64,000 nt of DNA from Deltaproteobacteria bacterium (GTDB lineage: Bacteria; Desulfobacterota; Desulfuromonadia; Desulfuromonadales; Geopsychrobacteraceae). Shown piece by piece: positions 27,206 to 36,130 of the stretch. The translations under genes and the position numbers were made by a program. The stretch's first letter is position 1. Every line of letters starts with the position of its first letter. The notes under the pieces were generated by a model. That model was not told the origin of the DNA, did not search any database, and worked only from the letters and a program-made list of their open reading frames with translations. The stretch is from positions 1 through 64,000 of the forward strand of contig JAJRQI010000032.1 of the NCBI GenBank assembly GCA_024280335.1. Direction: 5' to 3'.

Positions 27206-27595
27206 GTGGACCCCTTTACCAACAATTTAAAGTTTGATCAAACTGCCGGAACAATCGTGATTCCTCTGCAAATTCCATCACTTGAAGAACTTATCCGCGA
27301 ACCTGTCGCCCTCGGTGATCATCTACGGCGACGCAGAATGGAACTTGGGCTGTTTCAAAAAGATGTCGCCACCAGGCTCGGCGTGACCGCTTCGACCATT
27401 TGGAACTGGGAGCATGGTTGGACAATCAGGAAACGATTTATCCCTCGGATTGTTGCGTTCCTTGGCTACAATCCTGATCAGAATCATACCATCCCTGAGG
27501 CGAATAGTGAGCTAATCGCCTCAAATTGTGATTCGATCGAGAACAGCCCCCCCTCCTCGCGCAGGATAACAGTAAATAAAATTGACATGCAATAG
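27206..27595 (+). CDS. XRE-family transcriptional regulator (copy 2)
   Basis: 129 aa from a GTG lying three bases after the comM fragment. HTH region: LGDHLRRRRMELGLFQKDVATRLGVTASTIWNWEHG (about 35-70), then RKRFIPRIVAFLGYNP. The first 30 residues are nearly identical to the frameshifted copy at 17073. The C-terminus differs from that copy. It precedes the second hipBA pair by a few bases but has no obvious ribosome site of its own, since the comM fragment lies directly upstream. Confidence 0.7.
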   Translation: MDPFTNNLKFDQTAGTIVIPLQIPSLEELIREPVALGDHLRRRRMELGLFQKDVATRLGVTASTIWNWEHGWTIRKRFIPRIVAFLGYNPDQNHTIPEANSELIASNCDSIENSPPSSRRITVNKIDMQ

Positions 27596-27621
27596 TAGCT
27601 TTGGTATTTATATTTATCATT

Positions 27622-27951
27622 ATGCCAAAGAAACCATTTCATATGTACCCGGGAACATTGAGGGCGGTCCACTCCTTGGGTCTGCGCTTGAAAGATGCGC
27701 GTCTGCGCCGACGGTTTTCCATGGAGACCGTTTGCGCCAGAGCCGATCTCTCCCGCCCAACACTCTATAAAATTGAAAAAGGGGATCCTTCGGTCGCTTT
27801 TGGGCATTACGTACAGGTGTTGCGCGTCCTCGGTCTGCTGGACGATCTGGGGCTGATCGCCAAAGACGACGTTGTGGGTCGCCGCCTGCAGGATGAAGCC
27901 TTGCCGCGACGCAAGAGAGCCCCGCGCAAGAAAATCCAGGATCGCAAATGA
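27622..27951 (+). CDS. HipB-like antitoxin, second module
   Basis: 109 aa from ATG 27622 (the frame is open back to 27601; no strong ribosome site for either). HTH: LGLRLKDARLRRRFSMETVCARADLSRPTLYKIEKGDPSVAFGHYVQVLRVLGLLDDL. It ends in a basic tail (RRKRAPRKKIQDRK). Overlaps the HipA-like gene by four bases. Likely antitoxin and autorepressor of the module. Confidence 0.75.
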   Translation: MPKKPFHMYPGTLRAVHSLGLRLKDARLRRRFSMETVCARADLSRPTLYKIEKGDPSVAFGHYVQVLRVLGLLDDLGLIAKDDVVGRRLQDEALPRRKRAPRKKIQDRK

Positions 27952-29183
27952 TGGCTAAAACCGCAGAGCGAGAACAGTTGTGGGTCTGGCTGGATGATCC
28001 GATCTTCGGCCCGCTGCAGCGAATCGGCATTCTGTCCAAAGGGGAGCGCGGCAGTGTCAGCTTTGCTTACGACCCGGACTGGCTCGCCCAGGCCCATGCT
28101 TTTCCGCTCGACCCCGAGTTGGATCTTTTTCCCGGCGGCTCGAACTTTGGGGTATTTATGGACTCCTGCCCTGATCGCTGGGGGCAACTGCTGATGAAAC
28201 GCAGAGAAGCTATCGAGGCCAGAGAGGAAGAACGCAGACCCCTGACTCTTGGTCCCTGGGAATTTTTGCTCGGCGTTCAGGATTGCACCCGCATGGGGGC
28301 GCTACGTTACAGCCTGCCGGAGCAGAATATCTTTCTGGCCGATGAAGCCTTATCCGCTCCCCCGGTCGCCCGGATTGCCGAACTGCAGGCCATCGCTTTT
28401 GAATTAACCAGAAAGACGCTGGCCGCCCCTGACAAAATCAAAGCATGGTTGCAGGTGCTGGTAGCGCCGGGGGCCTCCCTCGGCGGAGCACGGCCCAAGG
28501 CGAACCTGATGGATGCGCAGGGTCATCTCTGGATTGCCAAATTTCCTGCGGCAGACGATGACTACGATGTCGCAGTATGGGAAAAGGTACTGCACGATCT
28601 CGCCCGCGACTGCGGCATCCGCGTTAGCGAAGCAAAACTGATGCAGCTCGGTAGCGGTTATCACACCTTCCTCGTCAAGCGTTTCGACCGCAAGCGACTT
28701 AAACGCCACTTTTTCACTTCCGCCATGACGATGCTGCACCATGTGGATAGCGATGATGCCAGTTATCTGGAGTTGGCCGAATTTCTGGCAACCTTTGGCG
28801 ATCCCGATTATCTGCAGGCCGATCTTAAAGAGCTGTTTACCCGGGTGGTGTTCAACGTCGCCACCGCCAACCGCGATGATCATCTGCGCAACCACGGCTT
28901 TCTGCGCTCACCGGCGGGATGGCGACTGGCACCCGCTTTCGACATGAACCCTTCCTTCAAAAAAGAGGAGCATGTTCTGGCCCTGGATCTGGACCAAAGA
29001 CTGCCAAACATGGATGTGGTGCTTGAAACCGCAGGCTATTACCGGCTGGACAACAAGCAAGCTACCCGTATTGTCAATCGGGTCATCGAAGTTGTCTCAG
29101 GATGGGAGTTACGTGCCCGGCACTATGGTCTGTCCAGGCAGGACTGCCTGGAAGCGGAGCATCTATTTTACGTCAGCAGCTAG
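27948..29183 (+). CDS. HipA-family kinase toxin, second module
   Basis: 411 aa of a HipA subfamily distinct from the one at 18016. It has GASLGGARPKANL (ATP loop), LWIAKFP, FLVKRFDR, the catalytic TANRDDHLRNHGFL and the metal motif LAPAFDMNPS. Its target is unknown. It forms an operon with the HTH gene before it. Confidence 0.82.
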   Translation: MMAKTAEREQLWVWLDDPIFGPLQRIGILSKGERGSVSFAYDPDWLAQAHAFPLDPELDLFPGGSNFGVFMDSCPDRWGQLLMKRREAIEAREEERRPLTLGPWEFLLGVQDCTRMGALRYSLPEQNIFLADEALSAPPVARIAELQAIAFELTRKTLAAPDKIKAWLQVLVAPGASLGGARPKANLMDAQGHLWIAKFPAADDDYDVAVWEKVLHDLARDCGIRVSEAKLMQLGSGYHTFLVKRFDRKRLKRHFFTSAMTMLHHVDSDDASYLELAEFLATFGDPDYLQADLKELFTRVVFNVATANRDDHLRNHGFLRSPAGWRLAPAFDMNPSFKKEEHVLALDLDQRLPNMDVVLETAGYYRLDNKQATRIVNRVIEVVSGWELRARHYGLSRQDCLEAEHLFYVSS

Positions 29184-29320
29184 CAGCACTTCGAATATCC
29201 CGGCCATCAGGAAAAGGGAGAAATCATCAGGGGCCCTTATAGACTTCTGCAATATCTCTTCACCCCATTATCCGCTAAAATGTCTTGAAAAATACCCAGA
29301 TCCGACGGAGAATCAGCAGC

Positions 29321-30541
29321 ATGGGTCAGCAATTCAAATGGAAATTCCGCAGTCGTTTACGCACCAACGCTTTCGGCTGGAAAGGATCGAAGCTTGCGGT
29401 TCAGCGCATAAAGGAAGCTGTCAGGGAGATCCACAAAGTGAAAGATCCCCTGCTGCGCGCCGAAGGGTCCATTCTGCTGCTGGAACGCTTGTGGCCGGCC
29501 ACCCAACATGTCGACAGTTCTTCGGGCGCACTGGGAACCGCCACCAGTAATGCCGTTCATATACTGATCCAATTCATTATTGATGCCCCTTACGCAGAGG
29601 GAGTACGCAAAAAATGGCTCAACCGCCTCTGGAGAGCGATAGAGGAGGATGGCGTTGACTATCTGCACGAGGTTACTGAACACTGGGGTGAATTGTGCGC
29701 GGATCAGGTTGTGGCTTTACGCTGGGCAGACGAATTTCAATCGACCCATGCATCGTCCTGGGAGATGGGTGGTTATTTTAGTGGCACCCCTGCATATTTC
29801 TCCTGTCTGTTGCAGGCGCAACGCTACGATGAATTGCTGAAACAGCTCGATGATGCCCCCTACCTTACATGGTCCTATCGAAAGTTCGGCGTCAAGGCTT
29901 TGGCCGCCTTGGGAAAAACCGATGAGGCAATCCGCTACGCCGAAGCTTCACAAGGGCGCAACGATGGCTATACCCAGATCGCCGCCGCCTGCGAAGCAAT
30001 CCTTATCGATGCCGACAGACCCGACGAGGCCTATCGTCGCTTCGCTCTTGATGCCAACATCACGAACACCCATCTGGCACGCTTTCGGGCCTTGTCCAAA
30101 AAATATCCGCACAAAAAGCCAGAGCTGATCCTGCGGGATCTGATCGCCAGCACACCCGGTGAAGAGGGCAAGTGGTTCGCCACCGCCAAGAGCCTGTGCC
30201 ACTTTGAAGTCGCTGCTGAGCTGGCCCACAAGTCCCCGGTGAATATTGAGACCCTGAATCGTGCCGCGCGAGATTTCATGGAGAAAGAACCCGCTTTCGC
30301 CCTGCAATCATCCGTCGCCGCGCTGCGTTGGCTAGCCGCTGGAGAGTTTTATGAAATCACCGGTGCCGATGTCTATGCTGCCGTCAATTATGTCCGGGAA
30401 GCCTCAAAAAAAGTGGGTTGCGAGCAAAAGATCAACCAATGGCTCAGCGAGTTGGCAGCGGCTCCAAATACGGAAGAATTTGTTCGCCAGCAGATTATCA
30501 ATGCGACATCCTGCGCCAGCAACAGAAAAGTTATTCGCTGA
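29321..30541 (+). CDS. Conserved protein of unknown function with helical repeats
   Basis: 406 aa from ATG 29321 (GGAG about ten bases upstream; the frame opens at a TTG at 29285). Begins MGQQFKWKFRSRLRTNAFGWKGSKLAVQRIKEAVREI and continues with helical TPR-like repeats such as YDELLKQLDDAPY and ALAALGKTDEAIRYAEASQGRND. I recall similar proteins of about this length in many genomes without an assigned function. No signal peptide or membrane segment. It follows the second hipBA and precedes a truncated DUF6398 gene. Confidence 0.6.
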   Translation: MGQQFKWKFRSRLRTNAFGWKGSKLAVQRIKEAVREIHKVKDPLLRAEGSILLLERLWPATQHVDSSSGALGTATSNAVHILIQFIIDAPYAEGVRKKWLNRLWRAIEEDGVDYLHEVTEHWGELCADQVVALRWADEFQSTHASSWEMGGYFSGTPAYFSCLLQAQRYDELLKQLDDAPYLTWSYRKFGVKALAALGKTDEAIRYAEASQGRNDGYTQIAAACEAILIDADRPDEAYRRFALDANITNTHLARFRALSKKYPHKKPELILRDLIASTPGEEGKWFATAKSLCHFEVAAELAHKSPVNIETLNRAARDFMEKEPAFALQSSVAALRWLAAGEFYEITGADVYAAVNYVREASKKVGCEQKINQWLSELAAAPNTEEFVRQQIINATSCASNRKVIR

Positions 30542-30571
30542 TCTTGCCATCCCCCTTAAAGGAGCCTGACA

Positions 30572-30817
30572 ATGTCTGTAAAAGATGAATCGACAAAGGA
30601 GATCACCACCTTGGTCGAATCCTTCGGTAAACAGCATCTTGACGACGAACTGACCGGTTACGCCCTTAAGCTCTGTGACACCTTAAGCCGAAAACGCAAC
30701 CTGAACATTGCCCGGGGGAAGAAGGAGATCTGGGCTGCGGCGATCATCTATGTAATCGCCCGAATGAACTTTTGGCCAGAGAATTCAAATTGTCGGGAAA
30801 GGAGCCAGATGTCGTAG
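30572..30817 (+). pseudogene. DUF6398-like protein, 3'-truncated
   Basis: The frame starts with a good AAAGGAG site and encodes ELTGYALKLCDTLSRKRNLNIARGKKEIWAAAIIYVIARMNF, then becomes unrelated sequence. The matching family continues after ARxNF for roughly 50 more residues. The change occurs near 30770, exactly where the opposing abiEii remnant ends, so a deletion joined two genes tail to tail. Confidence 0.5.
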
Positions 30818-31458
30818 AAATCCTTCATCCGACTGTTCAATTCGCCGAGTTTTACCATCGCTTCAAACTTCTCTGCGATAGCACTTTCGCGACTATAGCA
30901 AAGCAATTGTGGGGCAGGAGATCCCAACAGTGTTGGCAGTTCGGACTCTTCAGGTTCCGGAAAAACAACATCTCCAAAGCCGATATCGATCTGCATATGG
31001 ATCCGAGCTTAATCCAATTTTCCCTGAAAACGCACCCGAATACCCTCATAGTCAGAATCTTCTGTGATACGCTCAGTCTGAACAGTGGCTGGATCGAAGA
31101 CAAGCCCATCATCCACAGTAACTGCGAGGACACCGCGAACATGTGTGGTGATAGCAGCCTCTTCGTTGCTTGTTCTGCCGAGAAAATCGATGTCCATGGT
31201 CGGGCGCAATTCCGGCGATTGCCAGACTCTCAGCATCATTGCCCCCTTGAGGACAAAACGGTTTTTGTGAGCAGATTGCGACAGGCGGTATAAAAATCGC
31301 TCCATGGCGTAATATTGGAGCAGCTCATTGAACGGTCGCTGGTCGTTTCTGGCTTGATTTAACAGACGCTGCCGGACAGATGCAGCGGTGTTCTTAGTGC
31401 CCTTCGCGCTCACAGCATCGCCTCCAGATAAGGCTTCATGACCTTCTCCACCCGGCAA
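30770..31458 (-). pseudogene. abiEii: AbiEii-like nucleotidyltransferase toxin, broken
   Basis: The N-terminal part (31009-31458) contains FVLKGAMMLRVW and MDIDFLGRTS, the GS/D nucleotidyltransferase core of AbiEii. An in-frame TAA follows RFQGKLD, after which the same frame continues ARIHMQIDIGFGDVVFPEPEESELPTLLG...AVAEKFEAMVKLG-like sequence to WLLSRQFEFSGQKF. It then ends at the junction near 30770. The nonsense codon and missing C-terminus make it inactive. AbiEii transfers nucleotides onto tRNA as a toxin. Confidence 0.75.
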
Positions 31459-32000
31459 ATTTTGGCGTATTTGAGCACAGCATTGAAATTGAACTTCTTT
31501 CGCGATTTATACAGCTTCAGTGCTTCCAGAACCACGTCCATGCCGAGTTTGTTACGGAATTTGAAGCCGTCTGCCAAGGTTTTTTCCGGACTGTAGATCC
31601 GAACCGACACCCCGTCAATCTGGTGCGCCTCAACGCCTGCGTTGAAAACTGCCTCGGCAAACTTGTGAGCACGAACGGGTGGGAAATCGAGAGAAGGCAG
31701 CCGCGAGTTCCGGGAGACGGCGACAGATACCTCGTGGGGGATTTGTGTTGTGAGGCCATGATAGGCCAGTGCGGAGGTAAGGCAGATAACAGCATTCGAA
31801 AACCGCAGAGCAACCGTTACCAGGTCGGGATTGCTAATAGGAGGCAGGTCGGCCAGGCGGTAAATACCTCGGCTGACCTGTTCAATGACCCCTTTGTCCC
31901 GCATAGAGTACAGCATGTAGCGGCTGATTCCTGCTGCAAGGGCTTCACTCATGCGCAGTTGGCCGCCGTGCTGGTGGAAGATTTTAACGGGTGATTTCAT
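31410..32000 (-). CDS. abiEi: AbiEi antitoxin
   Basis: 196 aa from ATG 32000 (frame open to 32027). N-terminal winged helix (KSPVKIFHQHGGQLRMSEALAAGISRYMLYSMRDKGVIEQVSRGIYRL) followed by the AbiEi C-terminal domain (TLADGFKFRNKLGMDVVLEALKLY). It would bind the inverted repeat just upstream and block AbiEii. Its toxin partner downstream is broken, so it is an orphan antitoxin that may still repress. It overlaps the toxin gene. Confidence 0.83.
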   Translation of the reverse strand: MKSPVKIFHQHGGQLRMSEALAAGISRYMLYSMRDKGVIEQVSRGIYRLADLPPISNPDLVTVALRFSNAVICLTSALAYHGLTTQIPHEVSVAVSRNSRLPSLDFPPVRAHKFAEAVFNAGVEAHQIDGVSVRIYSPEKTLADGFKFRNKLGMDVVLEALKLYKSRKKFNFNAVLKYAKICRVEKVMKPYLEAML

Positions 32001-32001
32001 G

Positions 32002-32051
32002 CCAAGACAAATCGCTTTCATTTCCATACAAGTGGAAACATTTTGTCTTGG
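32002..32051. promoter_or_regulatory. AbiEi operator candidate
   Basis: CCAAGACAAA (32002-32011) and TTTGTCTTGG (32042-32051) are perfect 10-base inverted arms directly upstream of abiEi, with a nested TTTCCA/TGGAAA pair between. AbiEi proteins repress their own promoters through inverted repeats. Confidence 0.6.
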
Positions 32052-32169
32052 TATTTATTTGAATGCAAGGGGGAATTGGCAATATTCCCTTGAGGCAAAA
32101 AAAATCGATTATTCGCCTCAGAATATGAGTCGATTATGATCGAGCAACTTATGAACTTATCTACGTCCC

Positions 32170-32359
32170 GCGTCTCCCTGGGACAAGATCCGGAGCAACT
32201 TGCGGACTGGTTGAGTGGTCGACAGTCCCCCTGTCGACGGAACCGGGGAGGGATTGCGGTCTTTCTAGCGTCAAACAACTGTCAGGTGCTCCATACTAAC
32301 AAGACTTCCTGAATATGTATGACCAGCTCTTCTTACGAAGCAAAAGGGGCGCTATTTAA
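32170..32359 (+). pseudogene. XRE regulator C-terminal remnant (copy 3)
   Basis: The translated frame gives LGQDPEQLADWLSGRQSPCRRNRGGIAVFLAS and then, after a break, MYDQLF, matching the end of copy 1 (GRDPEQLADWLSRRHFPCRRNRDEIEVFLAN...IYDQLYVQRG). The N-terminal half is missing. It is a third trace of the same regulator family in the island. Confidence 0.65.
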
Positions 32360-32443
32360 TTTTTGAGTGCATTCACCTTCCTTTAATGTCGACTGTTTTA
32401 AGCTGAGGTCAACCTGAAACCTTAGCTTAGGAAGGAGTCGCTT

Positions 32444-32632
32444 ATGTATTACATGGGATTTTATGATTTATTTGATCACCTGCTCGAAAAAAATAATGCT
32501 CAGAACAAAGATGCCGCTACTGCTAAAGTTTCTTCGCAGCCCAATCCAAGACCATTCAAAATATCCGGACGGACAAGAACCCCGCAGCAGACCACCCCGC
32601 AGAAATACGATATGGGCACAGAAGAATTATGA
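32444..32632 (+). CDS. Small hypothetical protein
   Basis: 62 aa with a strong GGAAGGAG site six bases before ATG. Sequence MYYMGFYDLFDHLLEKNN..., polar, with a Pro/Thr/Gln-rich tail. No family recognised. It is the first gene before the DUF5666 and two-component genes and may be co-transcribed with them. Confidence 0.45.
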   Translation: MYYMGFYDLFDHLLEKNNAQNKDAATAKVSSQPNPRPFKISGRTRTPQQTTPQKYDMGTEEL

Positions 32633-32729
32633 GGGGGATGCTGGCTTCTGGCGGGCAGGAAGCAGGACGTTCCAGCTGTTTCCTGCGGACATTCATCCAT
32701 GGTGGTAAGTTTATACTCAGGAGATAAGT

Positions 32730-33272
32730 ATGAAATATATCAGCGTAATTTTATTGTTGGCCATGGTTATTCTTTCAACAGGAACCGCAGTCTTTGCCAG
32801 CGATGATCACCGAGACGGTTACCGGAGTAAATTCTACGGCAAGGTAGAGCTACTGCCTGGCGGGCTGCTGGGAACCTGGGTTGTCAACGGTCGTAGCGTA
32901 GAGGTCGATCAACAAACCCGGATAGAAGAGGAATATGGCCGAGCGGCTGTCGGTGCCTATGTCAAGATTGAAGGACGGTCTGACGGACAGATCTTTCATG
33001 CAACAGAACTTGAAGTGAAACAGGGGGCTACCGGTTCCATCGATGATAACTCCGGGAAGCATCCATCAGAGGATAATAAATTCTACGGCACCATTACAAC
33101 CATCCCACAGGGAAAGCTGGGGGTCTGGGTGATTGATGACCGTGAAGTTTTTGTTGATGAGGGCACTCGGATTGAGAGTAAAAAGGGCCGTCTGATAATC
33201 GGCGCAACGGTGAAGGTAAAAGGTCATTTTCGGAAGGGCCTCTTCTACGCCCGAAAAATCGAAGCCAAATGA
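32730..33272 (+). CDS. Exported DUF5666 protein with two repeats
   Basis: 180 aa with a Sec signal peptide (about 1-24, ending VFAS). Two copies of the same beta-rich unit follow: KFYGKVELLPGGLLGTWVVNGRSVEVDQQTRIEEEYGRAAVGAYVKIEG and KFYGTITTIPQGKLGVWVIDDREVFVDEGTRIESKKGRLIIGATVKVKG, the DUF5666 (OB-like) pattern. Function unknown. It lies directly upstream of a response regulator, suggesting a periplasmic partner of the sensor. Confidence 0.7.
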   Translation: MKYISVILLLAMVILSTGTAVFASDDHRDGYRSKFYGKVELLPGGLLGTWVVNGRSVEVDQQTRIEEEYGRAAVGAYVKIEGRSDGQIFHATELEVKQGATGSIDDNSGKHPSEDNKFYGTITTIPQGKLGVWVIDDREVFVDEGTRIESKKGRLIIGATVKVKGHFRKGLFYARKIEAK

Positions 33273-33349
33273 GTTAACCGGAATCGAGCCGGACAGAACC
33301 GGTTACAGTATTCTGTCCGGCAATCTTCCGTCCAAGAAGAGGTTAACCG

Positions 33350-34036
33350 ATGCGACTATTGATCGTCGAAGATGAAAAACCCTTGGCCCTGGTGCTGAAA
33401 AAAGGATTCGAGGAGCAGGGTTTTACTGTTGATCTGTCGTTTGATGGTGAAGACGGTTTGTTCCTGGCAGAAAACTATGCCTTTGATGCCATCCTGCTCG
33501 ACATTACGCTGCCAGAACTCGACGGTCTGACCCTGCTCAAAACCCTGCGCCGAGGTGGGGTCGAAACCCCAGTGTTGATGCTGACCGCGAAACGGGAGAT
33601 GAATGATAAGGTTGCCGGGTTGGAGATGGGCGCGGACGACTATATCGCCAAACCCTTCGACTTTCCAGAACTGCTGGCCCGGGTGCGATCTGCTATCCGG
33701 CGCAACAAGGGACAGATCGACCCGGAGATCAAGATCGGCGAGTTGTCCCTCGACACCAACATTCGTATTGCCCGACGCGCCGGACAGTTACTGAAGTTGA
33801 GCAGCAAAGAATATGAGTATCTCGAATACCTCGCCCTAAACCGAAACTGGGTGGTCAGCCGCAACGAACTGCTCGATCATATCTACAGCACCAGCTATGA
33901 TTTCGACAGCAATATTATTGATGTTTACATCAGCAACTTACGACGTAAAGTGGATCGCGATTACACTCACAAACTGATTCACACCATCCGAGGTGCCGGG
34001 TATCGTCTCTGTGCCGAAACGGTGGAAGATGAGTAA
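33350..34036 (+). CDS. OmpR/PhoB-family response regulator
   Basis: 228 aa. Receiver domain with acidic pocket (VEDE, residues 6-9), phosphoacceptor Asp51 in LLDITLPE, Thr/Lys in LMLTAK and AKPF. The C-terminal winged helix ends IRGAGYRL. AAGAGG precedes the start. It overlaps the sensor kinase gene by eight bases. Confidence 0.92.
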   Translation: MRLLIVEDEKPLALVLKKGFEEQGFTVDLSFDGEDGLFLAENYAFDAILLDITLPELDGLTLLKTLRRGGVETPVLMLTAKREMNDKVAGLEMGADDYIAKPFDFPELLARVRSAIRRNKGQIDPEIKIGELSLDTNIRIARRAGQLLKLSSKEYEYLEYLALNRNWVVSRNELLDHIYSTSYDFDSNIIDVYISNLRRKVDRDYTHKLIHTIRGAGYRLCAETVEDE

Positions 34037-35462
34037 ATTCGTGGCACGACAGAAATCGATCTCCTCTCGACTGTTCCTCTGGTTGTTATGCGCCGGACTG
34101 CTGGCAGTGACCATCGGCGGCAGTACCCTCTATCTGGAAGTGCGCAGCATTATTCTGGCCTCTGTTGATCACGTCCTCTGGTCGGATGTGGAGATATTTA
34201 CCGGCCTTCTGCATGTTGAAGATGGCGAACTCGAATTTGAATATGCCGAAAGCACCAGCGGCCAGTATGCCATCCCACGTTCCGGTCATTATTATCAGAT
34301 TGTTGTGGATGATGAGCTGCTCGACTATTCCATCTCTCTGGCCGGTGAGACCCTTGAGTTATTACCGGAGCAGCTGGCCTATGCAGATCTCAGTCGCAAC
34401 CTGAAGGTCTATACCGCCCTCGGTCCGGCTGGAGAACCGCTACGGACGATGGAACGCTCGGTTATTTTTGCCGGTCATCCCATACGGGTGATCATTGGCC
34501 ACAGTCTGGTTGAAAATTATGTGATGCTGGATAACCTGCGGATATTTCTGTTGCTCAGCGGGGCCTTCGGTCTGCTGCTCATTGCTTTGACCGGCTGGCA
34601 GATCAGTCGTAAAGCGCTACAACCGCTGAACGATTTTTCTACCCGTATCCATAGCATCAGTGAGAAGAATCTCGACCAAAGGCTTGAGACCAAAATCCCT
34701 TATCGCGAATTTGTTCCTCTTACAAACGCCTTCAACTCCCTGCTTGAGCGCTTGCAACGCTCGCTGCAGCTCCGAGAGGAACTGCTCTCTGAGGTTTCGC
34801 ACCAACTTAAAACCCCGGTGGCGGTGATTCGCAGCCATTGCGACATCTACCTGCAACGAGAACGCCCGACAACCGAATATATCGAGGCGCTGGAGATCAT
34901 CCGTACCACCAGTGACAGAATGGGACAGACTCTGCGCCGTCTGTTGAGTATCGCCCAGAGTGAAGCCGAGTTGATCGGAGCGCATAGCTTCCCGGTTATC
35001 GATTTGCGCGGGTGCCTCGACAAGGCACGCTTGACAGTTGAGCCCTTGGCCCAAGAGCGACAGATTGAAATTATTTCGCAAGTTGAAGCCGGGCTGCAAA
35101 TTCGTGGTCACCAGGAAAGACTGGTCGAAGCTTTTGCCAATCTGCTGGAGAATGCACTCAAATATAATCGTCCGCAGGGTGAAGTCCGCATCTGGGCGCA
35201 GCAGCAGGGAGAGCTGGTGGAGGTGCGTATTGAAGACAGTGGTTGCGGTATCGATCCCGAGGAGGTTGAGAAAATCTTCCAGCGTTTTTATCGCGGTCGT
35301 GGTGCCGAGGAGTCTGAAGGTTCGGGGCTTGGATTGGTCCTGGTAAAAACGATTATAGAAGCCCATCAGGGCAAGATTGATGTCAGTAGCTCAAAGCAGG
35401 GCGGGAGTTGCTTTTGCGTCACCTTGTCACAGGTCAAAAGGCAAGTGTCACAGAATTTATAG
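34029..35462 (+). CDS. Sensor histidine kinase
   Basis: 477 aa. Transmembrane helix near residues 15-35, periplasmic sensor region, second helix (LLLSGAFGLLLIALTGW), HAMP, HisKA with the phosphorylated His in EVSHQLKTPVAVIRSH, and HATPase (NLLENALKYN, EDSGCGIDPE, GSGLGLVLV). Start placed at 34029 behind GGTGGAAG. The signal is unknown; neighbours (cytochrome b, DUF5666, DUF6448) suggest an envelope or redox cue. Confidence 0.9.
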   Translation: MSKFVARQKSISSRLFLWLLCAGLLAVTIGGSTLYLEVRSIILASVDHVLWSDVEIFTGLLHVEDGELEFEYAESTSGQYAIPRSGHYYQIVVDDELLDYSISLAGETLELLPEQLAYADLSRNLKVYTALGPAGEPLRTMERSVIFAGHPIRVIIGHSLVENYVMLDNLRIFLLLSGAFGLLLIALTGWQISRKALQPLNDFSTRIHSISEKNLDQRLETKIPYREFVPLTNAFNSLLERLQRSLQLREELLSEVSHQLKTPVAVIRSHCDIYLQRERPTTEYIEALEIIRTTSDRMGQTLRRLLSIAQSEAELIGAHSFPVIDLRGCLDKARLTVEPLAQERQIEIISQVEAGLQIRGHQERLVEAFANLLENALKYNRPQGEVRIWAQQQGELVEVRIEDSGCGIDPEEVEKIFQRFYRGRGAEESEGSGLGLVLVKTIIEAHQGKIDVSSSKQGGSCFCVTLSQVKRQVSQNL

Positions 35463-35476
35463 AGGGAGATTCGAAG

Positions 35477-36127
35477 ATGGATAACCAGCAAACCGTCGTG
35501 GTCTGGGATATTTTTGTGCGGGTATTTCACTGGGCATTGGTCATTCTGGTCGGCATCGCCTTTTTAACGGGAGATGATGATAGCCTGCTACACGTTTATA
35601 CCGGGTATGCGATTCTCCTCCTGATCGGTCTACGCCTGATCTGGGGGATGATCGGCAGTGAGCATGCCCGCTTTGCAAGCTTTATCACCTCGCCCGGTGC
35701 GGCACTCGATTATCTCAAGGGGATGCTGCATGGGACCTCTCGGCGCTATCTTGGGCACAACCCGGCTGCGGCCTGGATGATGATGGCGCTCATCCTGCTC
35801 ATGTTGCTGGTCAATGCAACGGGCTACCTGGCTCAACCGCTCAAGAGTTCAGGGACAGGCATTGCTGCCCAGAGCGCCCTGTCCTTTATCGGCTCCGCCT
35901 GGGCCGATGACGATGACCATCATCGGGAAGAATCCTCCGGTAGTGAGTTCTGGGAAGAGTTGCACGAAGCCGGGGCCGGTCTTTTACTGGGATTGATCGG
36001 CTTGCATGTTCTCGGGGCACTTGTCTCAAGCTTGCTCCATCGGGAAAACTTGATAAGAGGCATGATTTCCGGCAGAAAAAGGCCGTGTGCCGACAGGTAC
36101 TCTGAGCCGAATACCCGTCGGCGATAA
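35477..36127 (+). CDS. Cytochrome b561-type membrane protein
   Basis: 216 aa from ATG 35477 (AGGGAG upstream). Four hydrophobic helices, with WDIFVRVFHWALVILVGIAF (heme-ligand His in FHW), YTGYAILLLIGLRLIWGMIG, and LLLGLIGLHVLGALVSSLLHRENL. An Asp/His-rich loop (ADDDDHHREE) lies before the last helix and may bind metal. A di-heme cytochrome that would pass electrons from quinol in the inner membrane. Confidence 0.82.
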   Translation: MDNQQTVVVWDIFVRVFHWALVILVGIAFLTGDDDSLLHVYTGYAILLLIGLRLIWGMIGSEHARFASFITSPGAALDYLKGMLHGTSRRYLGHNPAAAWMMMALILLMLLVNATGYLAQPLKSSGTGIAAQSALSFIGSAWADDDDHHREESSGSEFWEELHEAGAGLLLGLIGLHVLGALVSSLLHRENLIRGMISGRKRPCADRYSEPNTRRR

Positions 36128-36130
36128 TAA

